A stretch of DNA of 56,604 nt from Oxalobacteraceae bacterium (GCA_027486615.1 JAIXOW010000116.1:1-56604), one strand, 5' to 3'; counted from the stretch's first letter, positions 1 through 11,340 are shown. Notes: a model not told the origin generated them from the sequence alone. Numbers and translations: made by a program.

Positions 1-914
1 AAAGAGATTTTAGAATGCGCACCTGCGCCTATGCCGAGATAATCACCAAATTCCCAGTAGTTGAGATTGTGTTGTGCACGGCGATTTTTTTGCGCAAAGG
101 CGGAAATTTCATAGTTCTCATAGCCTGCTGCTGCAGTTTGTTCTGCAATGAGCTGCTGCATGCTACTGCTGACATCATCATCAGGCAGTATTGGTGGATA
201 TTTAGCAAATACAGTATTGGGTTCACAAGTCAGGTGATACAGCGATAAGTGAGGTGGCTTAAAAGACATCGCAGTCTGAATGTCGTTGTGTGCTTCCTCT
301 AAACTTTGTTCAGGTAATGCATACATCACATCAAGGTTGAAATTTACAAAATACGTTTGCGCGATTTCTATAGCGCGTTTTGCTTCATCTGAATTATGAA
401 TACGACCTAAGGCTTGCAAGTGTTTAGCGTTAAAGCTTTGTATGCCTATAGACAAACGATTAATGCCACTCTCTGCATAGGATTTGAATTTCTCAACCTC
501 AAACGTACCAGGATTGGCTTCCATAGTGATCTCAGCATCAGCATCTAAAGGAAGCAAGCTGCGCAGATCCGACATTAATTGATCTAAGCCTTTTGCTGAC
601 ATCAAACTTGGTGTGCCTCCACCTATGAAGACTGTATAAATCTTACGTCCCCAAATCAGTGGCAATGCATGTTCAAGATCAGCGCGTAATGCAGCGAGAT
701 ATTCTTGCTCTGGATGTTCTCCATTGGCTTCATGTGAATTGAAATCGCAATAAGGACATTTGCGTACACACCAAGGAAAATGGATATAAAGAGATAAAGG
801 TGGAAGTGCTGCGAGGTTTAATAATCCCGGCTGTAGATATTTATCTTTTATATTCGCCGAATCACTATGCTCGCTCTGCTTTATTATTGACTGCAGTGGT
901 TTAATCGGAATCAT
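1..914 (-). CDS. hemW: HemW-like radical SAM protein (coproporphyrinogen III oxidase-like), 3' end truncated by the window edge
   Basis: Minus-strand translation contains LSLYIHFPWCVRKCPYCDFNSH (radical SAM CxxxCxxC) and FIGGGTPSL; ATGA overlap with the rdgB stop at 911-914; not in the ORF track because the stop lies outside the window. Confidence 0.88.
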   Translation of the reverse strand, partial: MIPIKPLQSIIKQSEHSDSANIKDKYLQPGLLNLAALPPLSLYIHFPWCVRKCPYCDFNSHEANGEHPEQEYLAALRADLEHALPLIWGRKIYTVFIGGGTPSLMSAKGLDQLMSDLRSLLPLDADAEITMEANPGTFEVEKFKSYAESGINRLSIGIQSFNAKHLQALGRIHNSDEAKRAIEIAQTYFVNFNLDVMYALPEQSLEEAHNDIQTAMSFKPPHLSLYHLTCEPNTVFAKYPPILPDDDVSSSMQQLIAEQTAAAGYENYEISAFAQKNRRAQHNLNYWEFGDYLGIGAGAHSKIS

Positions 915-1495
915 CGCCATTTTGCTATGAGGGCACGTAAAGCCTGACCACGATGTGAGAGTTGATTTTTTTCTTCTGCACTGAGTTCAGCTGCGGTTTT
1001 ATTCAATGCAGCTATCCAGAAGTGAGGATCATAGCCAAAGCCATTCTCACCACGTGGTGTTGCTATGATTTCTCCATCCCAGCGTCCCTCTGCGATCACA
1101 GGCTGTGGATCTTGTGCGTGACGCAAATAAACTAACACGCAGTAGTAGTAAGCTGATTTATCTTCATGTGTAGATAAGTCATGAATCAATTTTTGATTAT
1201 TGCGTACATCTGATTTTGGTTCGCCTGCATAGCGAGCAGAGAGCACGCCTGGTGCGCCACCTAAGGCGGGAACACACACACCCGAGTCATCAGCTAACGC
1301 AGGCATGCCAGAGAGTTCCGCTACATGTCTAGCTTTAGCTAACGCATTTTCGACAAAGGTGACATGCGGTTCTTCTGCTTCACTTATACCGAGCTCACTT
1401 TGTTTGCGTAATGCCAAACCTAGTGGTGCTAGCAAGCTAGAAAATTCCGCTAACTTGCCTGCATTGTTGGAAGCTAACACTACTGTGCGTTGCAT
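911..1495 (-). CDS. rdgB: dITP/XTP pyrophosphatase (RdgB/HAM1 family)
   Basis: VVLASNNAGKLAEFSSLL, ADDSGVCVPALGGAPGVLSARYAG, GFGYDPHF motifs. Confidence 0.95.
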   Translation of the reverse strand: MQRTVVLASNNAGKLAEFSSLLAPLGLALRKQSELGISEAEEPHVTFVENALAKARHVAELSGMPALADDSGVCVPALGGAPGVLSARYAGEPKSDVRNNQKLIHDLSTHEDKSAYYYCVLVYLRHAQDPQPVIAEGRWDGEIIATPRGENGFGYDPHFWIAALNKTAAELSAEEKNQLSHRGQALRALIAKWR

Positions 1496-1526
1496 GATGA
1501 ATTATAATTTAATGAATTAACTTTGC

Positions 1527-2264
1527 TTAGCTCGTTTTAGCCAAGGCTTGTTTTTGTAGATGGATCAATTCACTAATTCCTTGTCCTGCTAAATCGAGTA
1601 ATTTATTCATGGTACTTCGATCAAAGGCATCACCTTCTGCTGTACCCTGCACTTCTACAAATTGTCCTAACTCTGTCATGACGACATTCATGTCGGTGTC
1701 GCAATCGGAGTCTTCGAGATAATCTAAATCAAGTACGGGCAAGCCTTTATAAACACCCACAGAAATTGCTGCGACAAAATGCTTAATCGGCATGGCTTTA
1801 ATTTGACCACTTGCTATTAAACGTGAAAATGCATCATGTGCTGCCACCATTGCGCCAGTGATAGCTGCTGTGCGTGTGCCTCCGTCAGCTTGCAAGACAT
1901 CGCAATCTAATTGCAAAGTACGTTCACCAAATGCAGATAAATCAAACGCAGCACGTAAAGAGCGTCCTATCAATCGCTGAATTTCTTGTGTGCGTCCGGA
2001 TTGCTTACCTTTCGCTGCTTCTCTATCCATACGGGTATGAGTAGATCGAGGCAGCATGCCATATTCTGCAGTCATCCAACCTTTTCCTTGACCACGCATA
2101 AAGGGCGGTACTTTTTCATCGATGCTGGCCGTGCATAAAACACGTGTATCGCCAAACTCAACTAATACGGATCCTTCAGCATGACGCGTGAAATGACGGG
2201 TTAGTTTTACTTCACGTAAGGCGTTTGCGGCACGGCCGCTAGGACGTTGTGATGAGTTTGACAC
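1527..2264 (-). CDS. rph: Ribonuclease PH
   Basis: [55 protein letters not shown]. Confidence 0.96.
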   Translation of the reverse strand: MSNSSQRPSGRAANALREVKLTRHFTRHAEGSVLVEFGDTRVLCTASIDEKVPPFMRGQGKGWMTAEYGMLPRSTHTRMDREAAKGKQSGRTQEIQRLIGRSLRAAFDLSAFGERTLQLDCDVLQADGGTRTAAITGAMVAAHDAFSRLIASGQIKAMPIKHFVAAISVGVYKGLPVLDLDYLEDSDCDTDMNVVMTELGQFVEVQGTAEGDAFDRSTMNKLLDLAGQGISELIHLQKQALAKTS

Positions 2265-2330
2265 GGCGCTTTCCTTTTTTTAATCGTTGTGTGTGCTTAA
2301 GGCTTATGCCTTGCACAATATGCCCGCAGC

Positions 2331-3125
2331 TTAGAGTGACTGGCTGTGTATTTGCACGGCGCCGCGATGTTGACTGCGATAAGACTGAGTTCCCTGCCAC
2401 GTCATCGCTAGCGCGGTGACATTATCGCTGTTTTTGCCGCCCACTGCGGTAGCACTGCGCACCAGCTCAGGTACGGCTTGTTCTAGTTCCTGTGTGCACA
2501 GGCGATAAGCCAGATCATGCTCCGCTACAGCACCCCATAGCCCATCTGAACACAATAAGAGTTGATCCCCTGCTTTGAGTAATACTGGAGCTGCTTGCTC
2601 AACACGTGGCAAGGTGGGTGCACCCAAACAATTGAATAATTTATTGCGATCAGGATGTGTTAAGCGCGCTGCTGGATTCAGTCTTCCTTCTTTGATGAGT
2701 CGTTCAACATGCGAATGATCACGCGTACGTGCAAGGATTTGTCCATTGCGCAACCAATAAAGTCGAGAATCACCGCAATGCGCCCAATAGGCATGATGAT
2801 CTTGAATCAGTGCTACGACGATTGTGGTTCGCGGTGATTCTGCCAGTCGCTGTTCTGCGCGATAACGTTGCAAGGCATGATGTGCTGCAAATACCATATC
2901 GTCGAGCGCATGTTGTGGATTGTTGATAGTAGGTTGAGCATGTTCTTGAAACAGTGCACTCATGGCTTGTAATGCAAGGGTTGCGCCTATTTCACCGAGC
3001 TGGTGACCACCCATGCCATCGGCCAGTAAAAGTAAGAGTGCTTCACTGGTGTAGCAATAGCCAACACGATCTTGATTAGTGGGCCGTGCGCCAATCAGGC
3101 TCTCCTGACAGATGGAAAATTTCAT
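2331..3125 (-). CDS. PP2C-family Ser/Thr protein phosphatase
   Basis: ADGMGGHQLGEIGA, GDSRLYWLRNG, LLLCSDGLWGAV, GGKNSDNVTA; start MKFS overlaps the kinase stop (ATGA); the ORF track extends 15 nt further upstream. Confidence 0.9.
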   Translation of the reverse strand: MKFSICQESLIGARPTNQDRVGYCYTSEALLLLLADGMGGHQLGEIGATLALQAMSALFQEHAQPTINNPQHALDDMVFAAHHALQRYRAEQRLAESPRTTIVVALIQDHHAYWAHCGDSRLYWLRNGQILARTRDHSHVERLIKEGRLNPAARLTHPDRNKLFNCLGAPTLPRVEQAAPVLLKAGDQLLLCSDGLWGAVAEHDLAYRLCTQELEQAVPELVRSATAVGGKNSDNVTALAMTWQGTQSYRSQHRGAVQIHSQSL

Positions 3126-4078
3126 GATTGTTTCATCCAACGCTTCAATTGCGATAGCAAGTTATGTGGCGATAGCACACCTTGTTCATGGCTAGATGTG
3201 TGTCGCAATGCGTTTTGCAAATTAAAAACGCTTTGTGGTCGTTGTAATGGGTCTAACATTAAAGACCAACGTATGAGTTGTATGAGTAAGGAAGAATAAA
3301 TACCACTACAAGCGCGAAAATCATGTTCCATACGATCCTGTTTTTTTCTTTCGTTTGCTGCTTGTGGCGCAAATCCTGTCATGCAGTTAAACATTGCAGC
3401 GCCTAAGCTGTAGATATCTGTCCATGGACCTAAATCTTTTTTAATATGTAATTCAGGCGCAGCAAATCCTGGTGTGTACATAGGATGAAGTTGGGATAAA
3501 TCAGCTTGTAACGTTCGTCTTGCAGCGCCAAAGTCTAACAAGATGGGAGTGCCATCATTGCGTAGATAAATATTTGCAGGCTTGAGGTCTAAGTGAAGAA
3601 GCTTTTTTGCATGTACTTCACGTAAGGCGTCCATGATTTGGATAAAAATTTGACGTATCACTCTCTCATTGACTGTGACATCGGTTTTTTTTAAGCGTTG
3701 CTGTTCGATGTAATCATGCAGTGTCTGACCTTGTTCATAAGCCATGACCATGTAGACCGTGTCATTAGCGCGAAAAAAATTTAACACTGACACAATATTC
3801 GGATGATGAATACTCGCTAATACGCGTCCTTCATCAAAAAAATATTTCAGTCCTATGCGATATAACTCCATCTGTTCAGCAGCGACATAGGGCTTATGTT
3901 CTCCTTCAGGTCTACGTGCGAGGCTACTAGGTAGATATTCTTTAATTGCGACGCTGTGCCCATGCGCATCGCAAGCTTGATAGACAATACTGAACCCTCC
4001 GACCGCGATCTTCTTTACAATGCGATAACCACAGATTTCCAAGCCCTCAGGTAGAGGGGCATTTACTAGACCCGCCAT
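3122..4078 (-). CDS. Ser/Thr protein kinase
   Basis: AVGGFSIVYQA, VAIKEYLP, LLHLDLKPANIYLR, ILLDFGAAR kinase motifs. Confidence 0.92.
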   Translation of the reverse strand: MAGLVNAPLPEGLEICGYRIVKKIAVGGFSIVYQACDAHGHSVAIKEYLPSSLARRPEGEHKPYVAAEQMELYRIGLKYFFDEGRVLASIHHPNIVSVLNFFRANDTVYMVMAYEQGQTLHDYIEQQRLKKTDVTVNERVIRQIFIQIMDALREVHAKKLLHLDLKPANIYLRNDGTPILLDFGAARRTLQADLSQLHPMYTPGFAAPELHIKKDLGPWTDIYSLGAAMFNCMTGFAPQAANERKKQDRMEHDFRACSGIYSSLLIQLIRWSLMLDPLQRPQSVFNLQNALRHTSSHEQGVLSPHNLLSQLKRWMKQS

Positions 4079-4159
4079 GCTTACACCTAATTCGTGTTTT
4101 CCCGGCTCGGGATTGTGTGGATTTATTAGCTTTTTGTAAACAAAAATCAGGGATTTATT

Positions 4160-5068
4160 TTGACTATTTGCAGCATGACTGGATACGCCGTCGGCACTCG
4201 TGAAACTACGGCAGGAACGGTAACGATAGAGCTCAAGAGCGTGAATTCACGCTTCCTTGATCTGCAGTTTCGTATTAACGATGATTTGCGCTCTCTGGAG
4301 CCACTGTTACGTGAAGCCATAATGGCCAAGACCACGCGTGGCAAGGTGGAATGTCGGCTTTCCTTTGGTCGTAAAGTACAAACCGATCAAGCGCTCAAAC
4401 TAAATGAAGAATTACTCTCCAACCTTTCGACATTAGAACAAAGTGTTCGATCACAATTTGCAGATGCCCGACCATTTTCTGTCAGCGAACTGTTGCGTTG
4501 GCCCGGTGTGTTAGCTGAAAGTGAATTAAGTCAAGAATCTCTACAAGCTGAAGTGCAAACACTTCTTGCAGAAACGCTAGCAGCATTTGTCCTCAGCCGT
4601 CAGCGAGAAGGTAAGGTACTCGAAACCATGCTTCTCGAACGTGTGTCAGATCTTGAGCAATTGGTGGCGCATGTCACACCATTGGTACCGCAAGCATTAG
4701 CGCAATTTCAACAAAAAGCGATTGAACGTATGCAGGAAGCGTTTGCACAAGCCACTGCTGCATCCACTACGTCTGCTCTTTCAAAAGAAGAAGCACAAGA
4801 CCGCATTCGACAAGAAGTCACGCTGTATGGCATTCGAGTCGATGTCGCTGAAGAACTCACACGTCTATCAGGACATTTGCAAGAAACACGCGCGATTTTG
4901 GCTAAAGGTGGGCAAGTCGGAAAACGCTTGGATTTCATGATGCAAGAATTAAATCGTGAAGCGAACACGCTGGGTTCTAAAGCAGCATTGAAAGAGCTCT
5001 CTGACACTTCGATGAAAATGAAATTACTAATTGAGCAAATGCGCGAGCAAGTTCAAAATCTAGAATAA
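4160..5068 (+). CDS. yicC: YicC family endoribonuclease (probable TTG start)
   Basis: SMTGYA N-terminus, RGKVECRLSF, C-terminal SKAALKELSDTSMKMKLLIEQMREQVQNLE. Confidence 0.93.
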   Translation: MTICSMTGYAVGTRETTAGTVTIELKSVNSRFLDLQFRINDDLRSLEPLLREAIMAKTTRGKVECRLSFGRKVQTDQALKLNEELLSNLSTLEQSVRSQFADARPFSVSELLRWPGVLAESELSQESLQAEVQTLLAETLAAFVLSRQREGKVLETMLLERVSDLEQLVAHVTPLVPQALAQFQQKAIERMQEAFAQATAASTTSALSKEEAQDRIRQEVTLYGIRVDVAEELTRLSGHLQETRAILAKGGQVGKRLDFMMQELNREANTLGSKAALKELSDTSMKMKLLIEQMREQVQNLE

Positions 5069-5107
5069 GTTAAAACTATTGAGTTGAATCTATTAAGTTG
5101 AATTGTT

Positions 5108-5752
5108 ATGTCACACATTCCATCATCAACAGGAAGTTTATTTGTGATTGCCGCACCTTCAGGTGCAGGTAAATCATCGCTTGTGAAAGCGCTGCTTGAA
5201 CAAGAGCCGGCTATGCGTTTGTCTATTTCTACGACCACCCGCGCTCCCCGTCCTGGCGAGGAGCATGGTCGAGAATATTTTTTTAGTAGTCGGGAAGATT
5301 TTCTTGATCGCCAATCAGCAGGCGAATTTCTTGAGCATGCAGAAGTTCATGGTAATTTTTATGGCACTTCACGCCTCGCTTTGATGGAGCAGATGCAAGC
5401 TAACAAGGATGTGCTGTTAGAAATTGATTGGCAAGGTGCACAACAAATACGGCAATTTTATCCGCAAGCGGTGAGTATTTTTATTCTGCCGCCTTCGATG
5501 GCAGCACTGGAAGAAAGGCTGCGCAAACGCGGTCAAGATGCAGAGCATGTCATTAAGCATCGTTTAGAAGGCGCTAGCATTGAGTTAGCTCATGCCTCTG
5601 AGTTCGAATATGTTATTATCAACCTTGATTTTGCAGCTGCACTGGACGAATTGCTGGCGATCGTAAAAGCGACCCGCTGTAAGCTCCAACAGCAAGCTGC
5701 ACGACATTCTTCCTTATTTGCCCAGTTGGGCATTCATTCAAATCAGAAGTAG
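5108..5752 (+). CDS. gmk: Guanylate kinase
   Basis: [23 protein letters not shown]-loop, [19 protein letters not shown]. Confidence 0.96.
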   Translation: MSHIPSSTGSLFVIAAPSGAGKSSLVKALLEQEPAMRLSISTTTRAPRPGEEHGREYFFSSREDFLDRQSAGEFLEHAEVHGNFYGTSRLALMEQMQANKDVLLEIDWQGAQQIRQFYPQAVSIFILPPSMAALEERLRKRGQDAEHVIKHRLEGASIELAHASEFEYVIINLDFAAALDELLAIVKATRCKLQQQAARHSSLFAQLGIHSNQK

Positions 5753-5770
5753 ATCCGTTGTGGAGATCAT

Positions 5771-5974
5771 ATGGCCCGTATTACTATCGAAGACTGCTTG
5801 GAAAAAATGCCAAATCGTTTTCAGCTAACGCTAGCTGCTACTTACCGTGCACGTCAAATTTTGCAGGGTCATACCGCAAAAATTAACAGCACAAACAAAG
5901 CGCCTGTGACTGCATTACGCGAAATCGCAGCTGGTCACTACGGTATCGAATTACTGAAAAAAGTGCCTGGCTAA
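5771..5974 (+). CDS. rpoZ: RNA polymerase omega subunit
   Basis: [30 protein letters not shown]; position between gmk and spoT. Confidence 0.95.
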   Translation: MARITIEDCLEKMPNRFQLTLAATYRARQILQGHTAKINSTNKAPVTALREIAAGHYGIELLKKVPG

Positions 5975-6005
5975 GTCGTGAGCCCCATGCGAGCTAAGGG
6001 GCGGA

Positions 6006-8279
6006 TTGCTCACTATGAACACCATCACGACCGATCCACCCACCTCGCCTTCTAAGCGCACAGAGACCGGTGCGTCTAAAATAATCCCTCCTTATCCTGA
6101 TTCTGTCCCACCCTCTGCGGTAGGAGTAGCCTCGGTGACGCAACTTGCTGAGCGGCTGTCGGAATATTTATTACCTTCTGATTTAAAGAAAATTAAGGAA
6201 GCCTATCGCTTCTCAGATGAAATGCATCTGGGACAAGTGCGTAGATCAGGCGAGCCTTATATTTCCCATCCTATCGCTGTCGCTGAAATATGCGCTGAGT
6301 GGAAGCTTGATGCCCAAGCCATCATGGCGGCTTTATTGCACGATGTAATGGAAGATCAGGATGTAAAGAAAGATGAATTAATCGAACGTTTTGGTGCGCC
6401 CGTTGCTTCCTTGGTGGATGGACTCTCTAAACTCGATAAGATTGAATTTCAAAGTCAGGTAGAACAACAAGCAGAAAACTTTCGCAAAATGTTGTTAGCC
6501 ATGGCGCGTGATGTACGCGTTATTTTAGTTAAGCTAGCTGACAGACTACACAACATGCGCACCCTCGATGCCATGGCTTTAGAAAAGCGACGACGCATCG
6601 CACGCGAAACGATGGATGTGTATGTTCCTATTGCTCATAGACTAGGGCTCAATACTATTTATCGCGAATTACAGGATTTAGCTTTCCAACATCTCTACCC
6701 TGTTCGATATAAAACCTTATCTAAAGCAGTGCGTGGTGCGCGCGGCAATCGTCGTGAAGTAGTATCTAAAATTCTAGAGTCCGTCAAACAAACATTGAAG
6801 CATGCAGGACTTGAAACTGAAGTCTCAGGCAGAGAAAAAAATCTGTATGGGATTTACCGCAAAATGCGAAATAAGCATTTATCGTTTTCTCAAGTGTTGG
6901 ATGTGTATGGCTTTCGTGTTGTCGTCAACAGTCTGCCGAATTGTTATGTTGCACTCGGTACCTTGCATGGTTTGTTCAAACCTATGCCCGGCAAATTCAA
7001 AGATTACATCGCTATTCCTAAACTGAATGGCTATCAATCTCTGCACACAACCTTAATTGGTCCTTATGGCACACCGGTTGAATTTCAAATTCGTACAGAA
7101 GAAATGAATCGTGTAGCTGAAGCAGGTGTGGCAGCGCATTGGCTATACAAAAACGATGATATTGTTCTGACCGATTTACAGCAGCGTACACATGCTTGGC
7201 TACAATCTCTGTTAGATATTCAAAATCAAACAGGTGATGCTTCTGAATTTTTAGAACACGTTAAAGTCGATTTATTTCCTGATTCTGTCTATGTATTTAC
7301 ACCTAAATCCACCATCATCTCTTTGCCACGTGGTGCGACTGCATTAGATTTTGCTTACACAATTCACACAGATATTGGGGACCATGCAGTCTCTGCAAGA
7401 ATCAATCATGAGTCAGTCGCTCTAAAAACTGAGTTACGCAATGGCGATATCGTCGCTATTGATGTGTCGGATGATGCACGCCCTACTCCCAATTGGTTAG
7501 GGTATGTACGAACTGGTAAAGCGCGTTCTGCAATTCGTCATCACTTGCGCACCATCAATCCAACTGAGGCGATTGAATTAGGTTATATGTTGTTGGAACA
7601 AGCCTTAGATGCTTTAGATATATCAATTCAATTACCGATCGCAGTAAGCGAGCGCTTGATGAATGAAACAGGTGTTAAATCTCTCGATGAACTGTTTGCA
7701 GATATCGGCGTAGGTAAACGTATGGCTGTGTTGGTGGCGCGCCATATCTTAGGATTAATGGAATTAAAATCGCCCGACGCGGCTAATAAGATCGCAAGTA
7801 GAGAAAAGAAAATCAATCCTGTCACGATTAGTGGCAATGAATCTACCTCGGTGCAGCTCGCTTCTTGTTGTATGCCGATTCCTGGCGACGTATTAACGGG
7901 GCATTTACGTCGCGATCAAACACTTTCTGTACACACTGCAGACTGTGAAACAGCAAAACGTTTACGTACCAAAGAACCAGGACGATGGATAGAAGTGAAT
8001 TGGGCTACAGAACCAAATCGTCGCTTTGAATCAAGGATTCGTGTCTTAGTACAAAATGAAAAAGGGGCATTAGCGCGCATTGCGGCTGAGATTGGAGAGT
8101 CCGACTCCAATATCGTTCACATCAGTATGGATGAAAGTGTGACCTCAGATCTGACTGATTTGCGTTTTACGATACAAGTTGAAGATCGAATCCATTTAGC
8201 ACGTTTGATTCGTAATGTGCGTAGCATCAATGGTGTGGCTCGCATCCTGCGCGAACGCAGTCATGATGTAAGAACTTAA
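6006..8279 (+). CDS. spoT: Bifunctional (p)ppGpp synthetase/hydrolase, RelA/SpoT family
   Basis: HD domain (HDVMEDQDV), synthetase domain (YQSLHTTLIGPYG), TGS and ACT domains. Confidence 0.94.
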   Translation: MLTMNTITTDPPTSPSKRTETGASKIIPPYPDSVPPSAVGVASVTQLAERLSEYLLPSDLKKIKEAYRFSDEMHLGQVRRSGEPYISHPIAVAEICAEWKLDAQAIMAALLHDVMEDQDVKKDELIERFGAPVASLVDGLSKLDKIEFQSQVEQQAENFRKMLLAMARDVRVILVKLADRLHNMRTLDAMALEKRRRIARETMDVYVPIAHRLGLNTIYRELQDLAFQHLYPVRYKTLSKAVRGARGNRREVVSKILESVKQTLKHAGLETEVSGREKNLYGIYRKMRNKHLSFSQVLDVYGFRVVVNSLPNCYVALGTLHGLFKPMPGKFKDYIAIPKLNGYQSLHTTLIGPYGTPVEFQIRTEEMNRVAEAGVAAHWLYKNDDIVLTDLQQRTHAWLQSLLDIQNQTGDASEFLEHVKVDLFPDSVYVFTPKSTIISLPRGATALDFAYTIHTDIGDHAVSARINHESVALKTELRNGDIVAIDVSDDARPTPNWLGYVRTGKARSAIRHHLRTINPTEAIELGYMLLEQALDALDISIQLPIAVSERLMNETGVKSLDELFADIGVGKRMAVLVARHILGLMELKSPDAANKIASREKKINPVTISGNESTSVQLASCCMPIPGDVLTGHLRRDQTLSVHTADCETAKRLRTKEPGRWIEVNWATEPNRRFESRIRVLVQNEKGALARIAAEIGESDSNIVHISMDESVTSDLTDLRFTIQVEDRIHLARLIRNVRSINGVARILRERSHDVRT

Positions 8280-8287
8280 GGATTATT

Positions 8288-9676
8288 TCAATCGGTAAAG
8301 CGTTTACCGCGTTTCACACTCTTGTGTATACGACGTAATCCTAAACCTGCCAATATTGCTATCACAGGGATAGCAAGTCCTAGAATAAGATCGGTGTCAA
8401 AATCTAAGCCTGCTGATTTAGCTGCCTTAGCTAAATAACTTAGCAAACCAATGGTGTAATAAGAAATTGCGACAACGGAAATTCCTTCCACTGCTTGCTG
8501 CAATTTGAGTTGTTGTGCACCACGCGCATTCATGGCTTCAAGGATTTTGCTATTTTGCTTTTCTTGCACAATACCTACTCGAGTTCGTAAAAGTGAGTTG
8601 GTATTAGCAATTCGTTCTGCTAATAATTCCTGACGACGCGCAACAGCAGAGCAGGTATTCATTGCCGGTGTTAAGCGCCTATCCATGAATTCTAAAATCG
8701 TCGGCACACCCTCGACACGACGTTCACGTAATTCTTCAATGCGAGCGTGGACTAAACGGAAATAGGCTTGTGAAGCAGAAAAGCGATAGTTGTTATCCAC
8801 TGCAATACGTTCAAGTCGCGCCGCTAATTCAGTAATGTTATCTAACAGCGACTGCTGTTTATCGACATCATGGACTCCCGTACCATTTGCATCATTGTTG
8901 ATGACGGATTCTGTCGGCTCCATATCCACCATCGCAGTTGTCACACGGGTTAACTCACTTTCAATGATGTTCAATGTAGGATTTGATCGCTGTGCATGTG
9001 GCAAACCCATTAAAGCCATGATGCGATAGGTTTCGATCTCTAATAAGCGTTGTACTAAACGACCTGCTTGCATGCCATACAGCCCTGCATCACGCACGAC
9101 AAAGCGTCCAAAGCCATCGGGATGAATTTGAAAATCTGTCCACACTTGGGCTGCATGCGAAGCTTCACACGCCACCACGGCATTCCCTTCAAACAGCGCT
9201 CGCATTTTAGGGATACTCTCCAATGCTGTCTCAGTGGCGCGTTCTAAAATCACGTGATTGGCGGAGATCACTTTGCCTTGCAAGCTAAGCAGCCATTCTT
9301 CTGGCACATCGGCTACTGGCATATGCGAAAAATAGGTTTCATTTGTATCCTCCGTTCTTGCGTTACCACTCGCAACGAAGGTGTAGGTTGCAAATTCAGT
9401 ATGGCATTCCCATTTGAGACGGAAGCGACCGAAATCATGGAAGAAATATTTTGCAGTGCCACTGGGCGATGTCACCCCAAAATGCGTGCATAACATGGCG
9501 AGCAAGCGCTGTTGCATAGCCACGTTATCGCCTAAACCTTGCATGTCCACTCCACCGTACAGTGCCAGGTGCGTAATACGCTCCGGCGCTTCTAACTTGA
9601 TAGGTGGTCGTGAATGTATCTCGGCCGCCAACGGCACACGCAAGGGATGATTTAAGGTCGAATAAACAATAGGCAT
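8288..9676 (-). CDS. DUF3422 family membrane protein
   Basis: HPLRVPLAAEIHSRPP N-terminus; two C-terminal transmembrane segments (TIGLLSYLAK, LILGLAIPVIAILAGLGL). Confidence 0.8.
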   Translation of the reverse strand: MPIVYSTLNHPLRVPLAAEIHSRPPIKLEAPERITHLALYGGVDMQGLGDNVAMQQRLLAMLCTHFGVTSPSGTAKYFFHDFGRFRLKWECHTEFATYTFVASGNARTEDTNETYFSHMPVADVPEEWLLSLQGKVISANHVILERATETALESIPKMRALFEGNAVVACEASHAAQVWTDFQIHPDGFGRFVVRDAGLYGMQAGRLVQRLLEIETYRIMALMGLPHAQRSNPTLNIIESELTRVTTAMVDMEPTESVINNDANGTGVHDVDKQQSLLDNITELAARLERIAVDNNYRFSASQAYFRLVHARIEELRERRVEGVPTILEFMDRRLTPAMNTCSAVARRQELLAERIANTNSLLRTRVGIVQEKQNSKILEAMNARGAQQLKLQQAVEGISVVAISYYTIGLLSYLAKAAKSAGLDFDTDLILGLAIPVIAILAGLGLRRIHKSVKRGKRFTD

Positions 9677-9734
9677 GCGAATGAGCGATCTAAATAAAAA
9701 AATGAATTCAAGTGCTTGCGGTAGCTATTTTACG

Positions 9735-10292
9735 TCAAGCCGGAGCTGGGTAACTCACGCTTATTATTTCTAATTCGTCTATCCCTGAAGGGGTCATCAG
9801 ACTTACTACATCACCCTCATGAGCTTTAGTCAGTGCGCGCGCAACTGGTGATACCCAACTGATTTGTCCATGTAAAGGATCGAGTTCATCAATGCCTACG
9901 ATGGTCACCGTGAGCTCTTGTCCTGCATTATTGAGATAAGTGACAGTGGCACCAAAAAAAATTTGATCACTGCCATGATGCAAACTAGGATCCACCACTT
10001 CAGCTAAGTCCATGCGTTTGGTGAGAAAGCGTATACGTCTGTCGATTTCACGTAAACGCCGTTTTCCATAGATGTAGTCACCATTTTCAGAACGGTCACC
10101 ATTCGAAGCAGCCCAATGGACAATCTTAACGACTTCAGGTCGGTCTACATCAATCAACTGCAATAACTCTTCACGTATGCGTTGATAGCCTTGTAGCCGA
10201 ATATAGTTTTTTGCACCAGCAGGAATCGGTGGCAAACCAGCGCCATCATCATCTTCATCATCGGAAGATTCTTTGACAAAGGCTTTACTCAT
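9735..10292 (-). CDS. greB: Transcription elongation factor GreB (start taken at MSKAF)
   Basis: GRIREELLQL-type coiled coil, NGDRSENGDYIYGKRRLREIDRRIRFLTKRM. Confidence 0.93.
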   Translation of the reverse strand: MSKAFVKESSDDEDDDGAGLPPIPAGAKNYIRLQGYQRIREELLQLIDVDRPEVVKIVHWAASNGDRSENGDYIYGKRRLREIDRRIRFLTKRMDLAEVVDPSLHHGSDQIFFGATVTYLNNAGQELTVTIVGIDELDPLHGQISWVSPVARALTKAHEGDVVSLMTPSGIDELEIISVSYPAPA

Positions 10293-11220
10293 CGTGTGCA
10301 CTCTTTCGTGTTCGCACTTTTGTGGGCTTTGCTGTTTCTGCTCCACTTACCTGAATACTAAAAGTTGCTGCGTCATCCACACCTAAGGCATCCACCAAAT
10401 AAGGCATGGTATCTTTTAAGGTCGCTTGTAGTGTCCAAGGTGGATTGATGATTAGCATGCCACTACTACGTAGCCCCATGCCTTCTTCGGTCGGACTACC
10501 CACCGTTAACGTCACATTCAACCAATTGCCATTACTAACGCGCTTTAATCGTTCTGGGAGTTGTTGTGAATCTAAGCGTCCTAAAACAGGATACCAAATT
10601 GCATACGTCCCTGTTGCAAAACGCTGCATGGCGTCTTCAATCGCGACTTTGACTTTGCGGTAATCATCTTTATCTTCATAGGAGGGATCAATTAAGATTA
10701 ATCCACGACGTGAAGGCGGTGGCAACAAGGCTTTGAGACCCGCAAAGCCATCAGCACGCTGAATCAGAATGCGTTTACCTCGTGCAGGCCGCTGCCCTTG
10801 CGCTGCTTGATGCGCTTGTAGTTTACGGAAGTTCTCATCTAATACTAAAATTTCTGTGGAATGCATTTCAAAGAGACGCAATCTATCTTCTTCACGCATG
10901 ATTTTTTCAGCGCAAAAAGGTGAGCCTGGATAAAAACGCATTTTGCCACTGGGGTTCATGGCTTTGACCATGCCTACATATTGCGCTAGCGGTGCAGGTA
11001 AATCTTTTTTATCCCACAGCAGTGCTATACCTGATTCAGCTTCGCCGCTGCGAGTCGCATATTCACTATCAAGCAAATACATACCGGCACCTGCATGCGT
11101 ATCAACCACCATGTAGGGCGTATCTTTTTGGTTTAAGTAATCCAATAGCTGCAATAGCACCATGTGCTTGAGCACATCAGCATGATTCCCTGCGTGAAAG
11201 GCGTGACGATAACTAAACAT
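10285..11220 (-). CDS. rlmJ: 23S rRNA (adenine-N6)-methyltransferase RlmJ
   Basis: MFSYRHAFHAGNHADVLKHMVL, DTHAGAGMY, LILIDPSYE. Confidence 0.92.
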   Translation of the reverse strand: MFSYRHAFHAGNHADVLKHMVLLQLLDYLNQKDTPYMVVDTHAGAGMYLLDSEYATRSGEAESGIALLWDKKDLPAPLAQYVGMVKAMNPSGKMRFYPGSPFCAEKIMREEDRLRLFEMHSTEILVLDENFRKLQAHQAAQGQRPARGKRILIQRADGFAGLKALLPPPSRRGLILIDPSYEDKDDYRKVKVAIEDAMQRFATGTYAIWYPVLGRLDSQQLPERLKRVSNGNWLNVTLTVGSPTEEGMGLRSSGMLIINPPWTLQATLKDTMPYLVDALGVDDAATFSIQVSGAETAKPTKVRTRKSAHDE

Positions 11221-11340
11221 GGTGTGGGAATGCCTTGTTGATGTGAAGGTTGAGTATTATGAGTTGCGTAATTAGAGATGCGCACTTAGAGATGCGATTG
11301 TACACAAGCGTGCGCCGATCTCCATGAAAGGGATACACTC

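Noticed and set aside
2331-4078. PP2C/Ser-Thr kinase pair considered as part of the T3SS regulatory switch
   Set aside because: The position beside rph and yicC matches a common betaproteobacterial arrangement; it lies outside the island and nothing in the sequence links it to the STAS protein
11255-11300. Short direct repeat TTAGAGATGCG x2 near the rlmJ upstream region
   Set aside because: Only two 11-nt copies, no larger array or associated gene; probably chance
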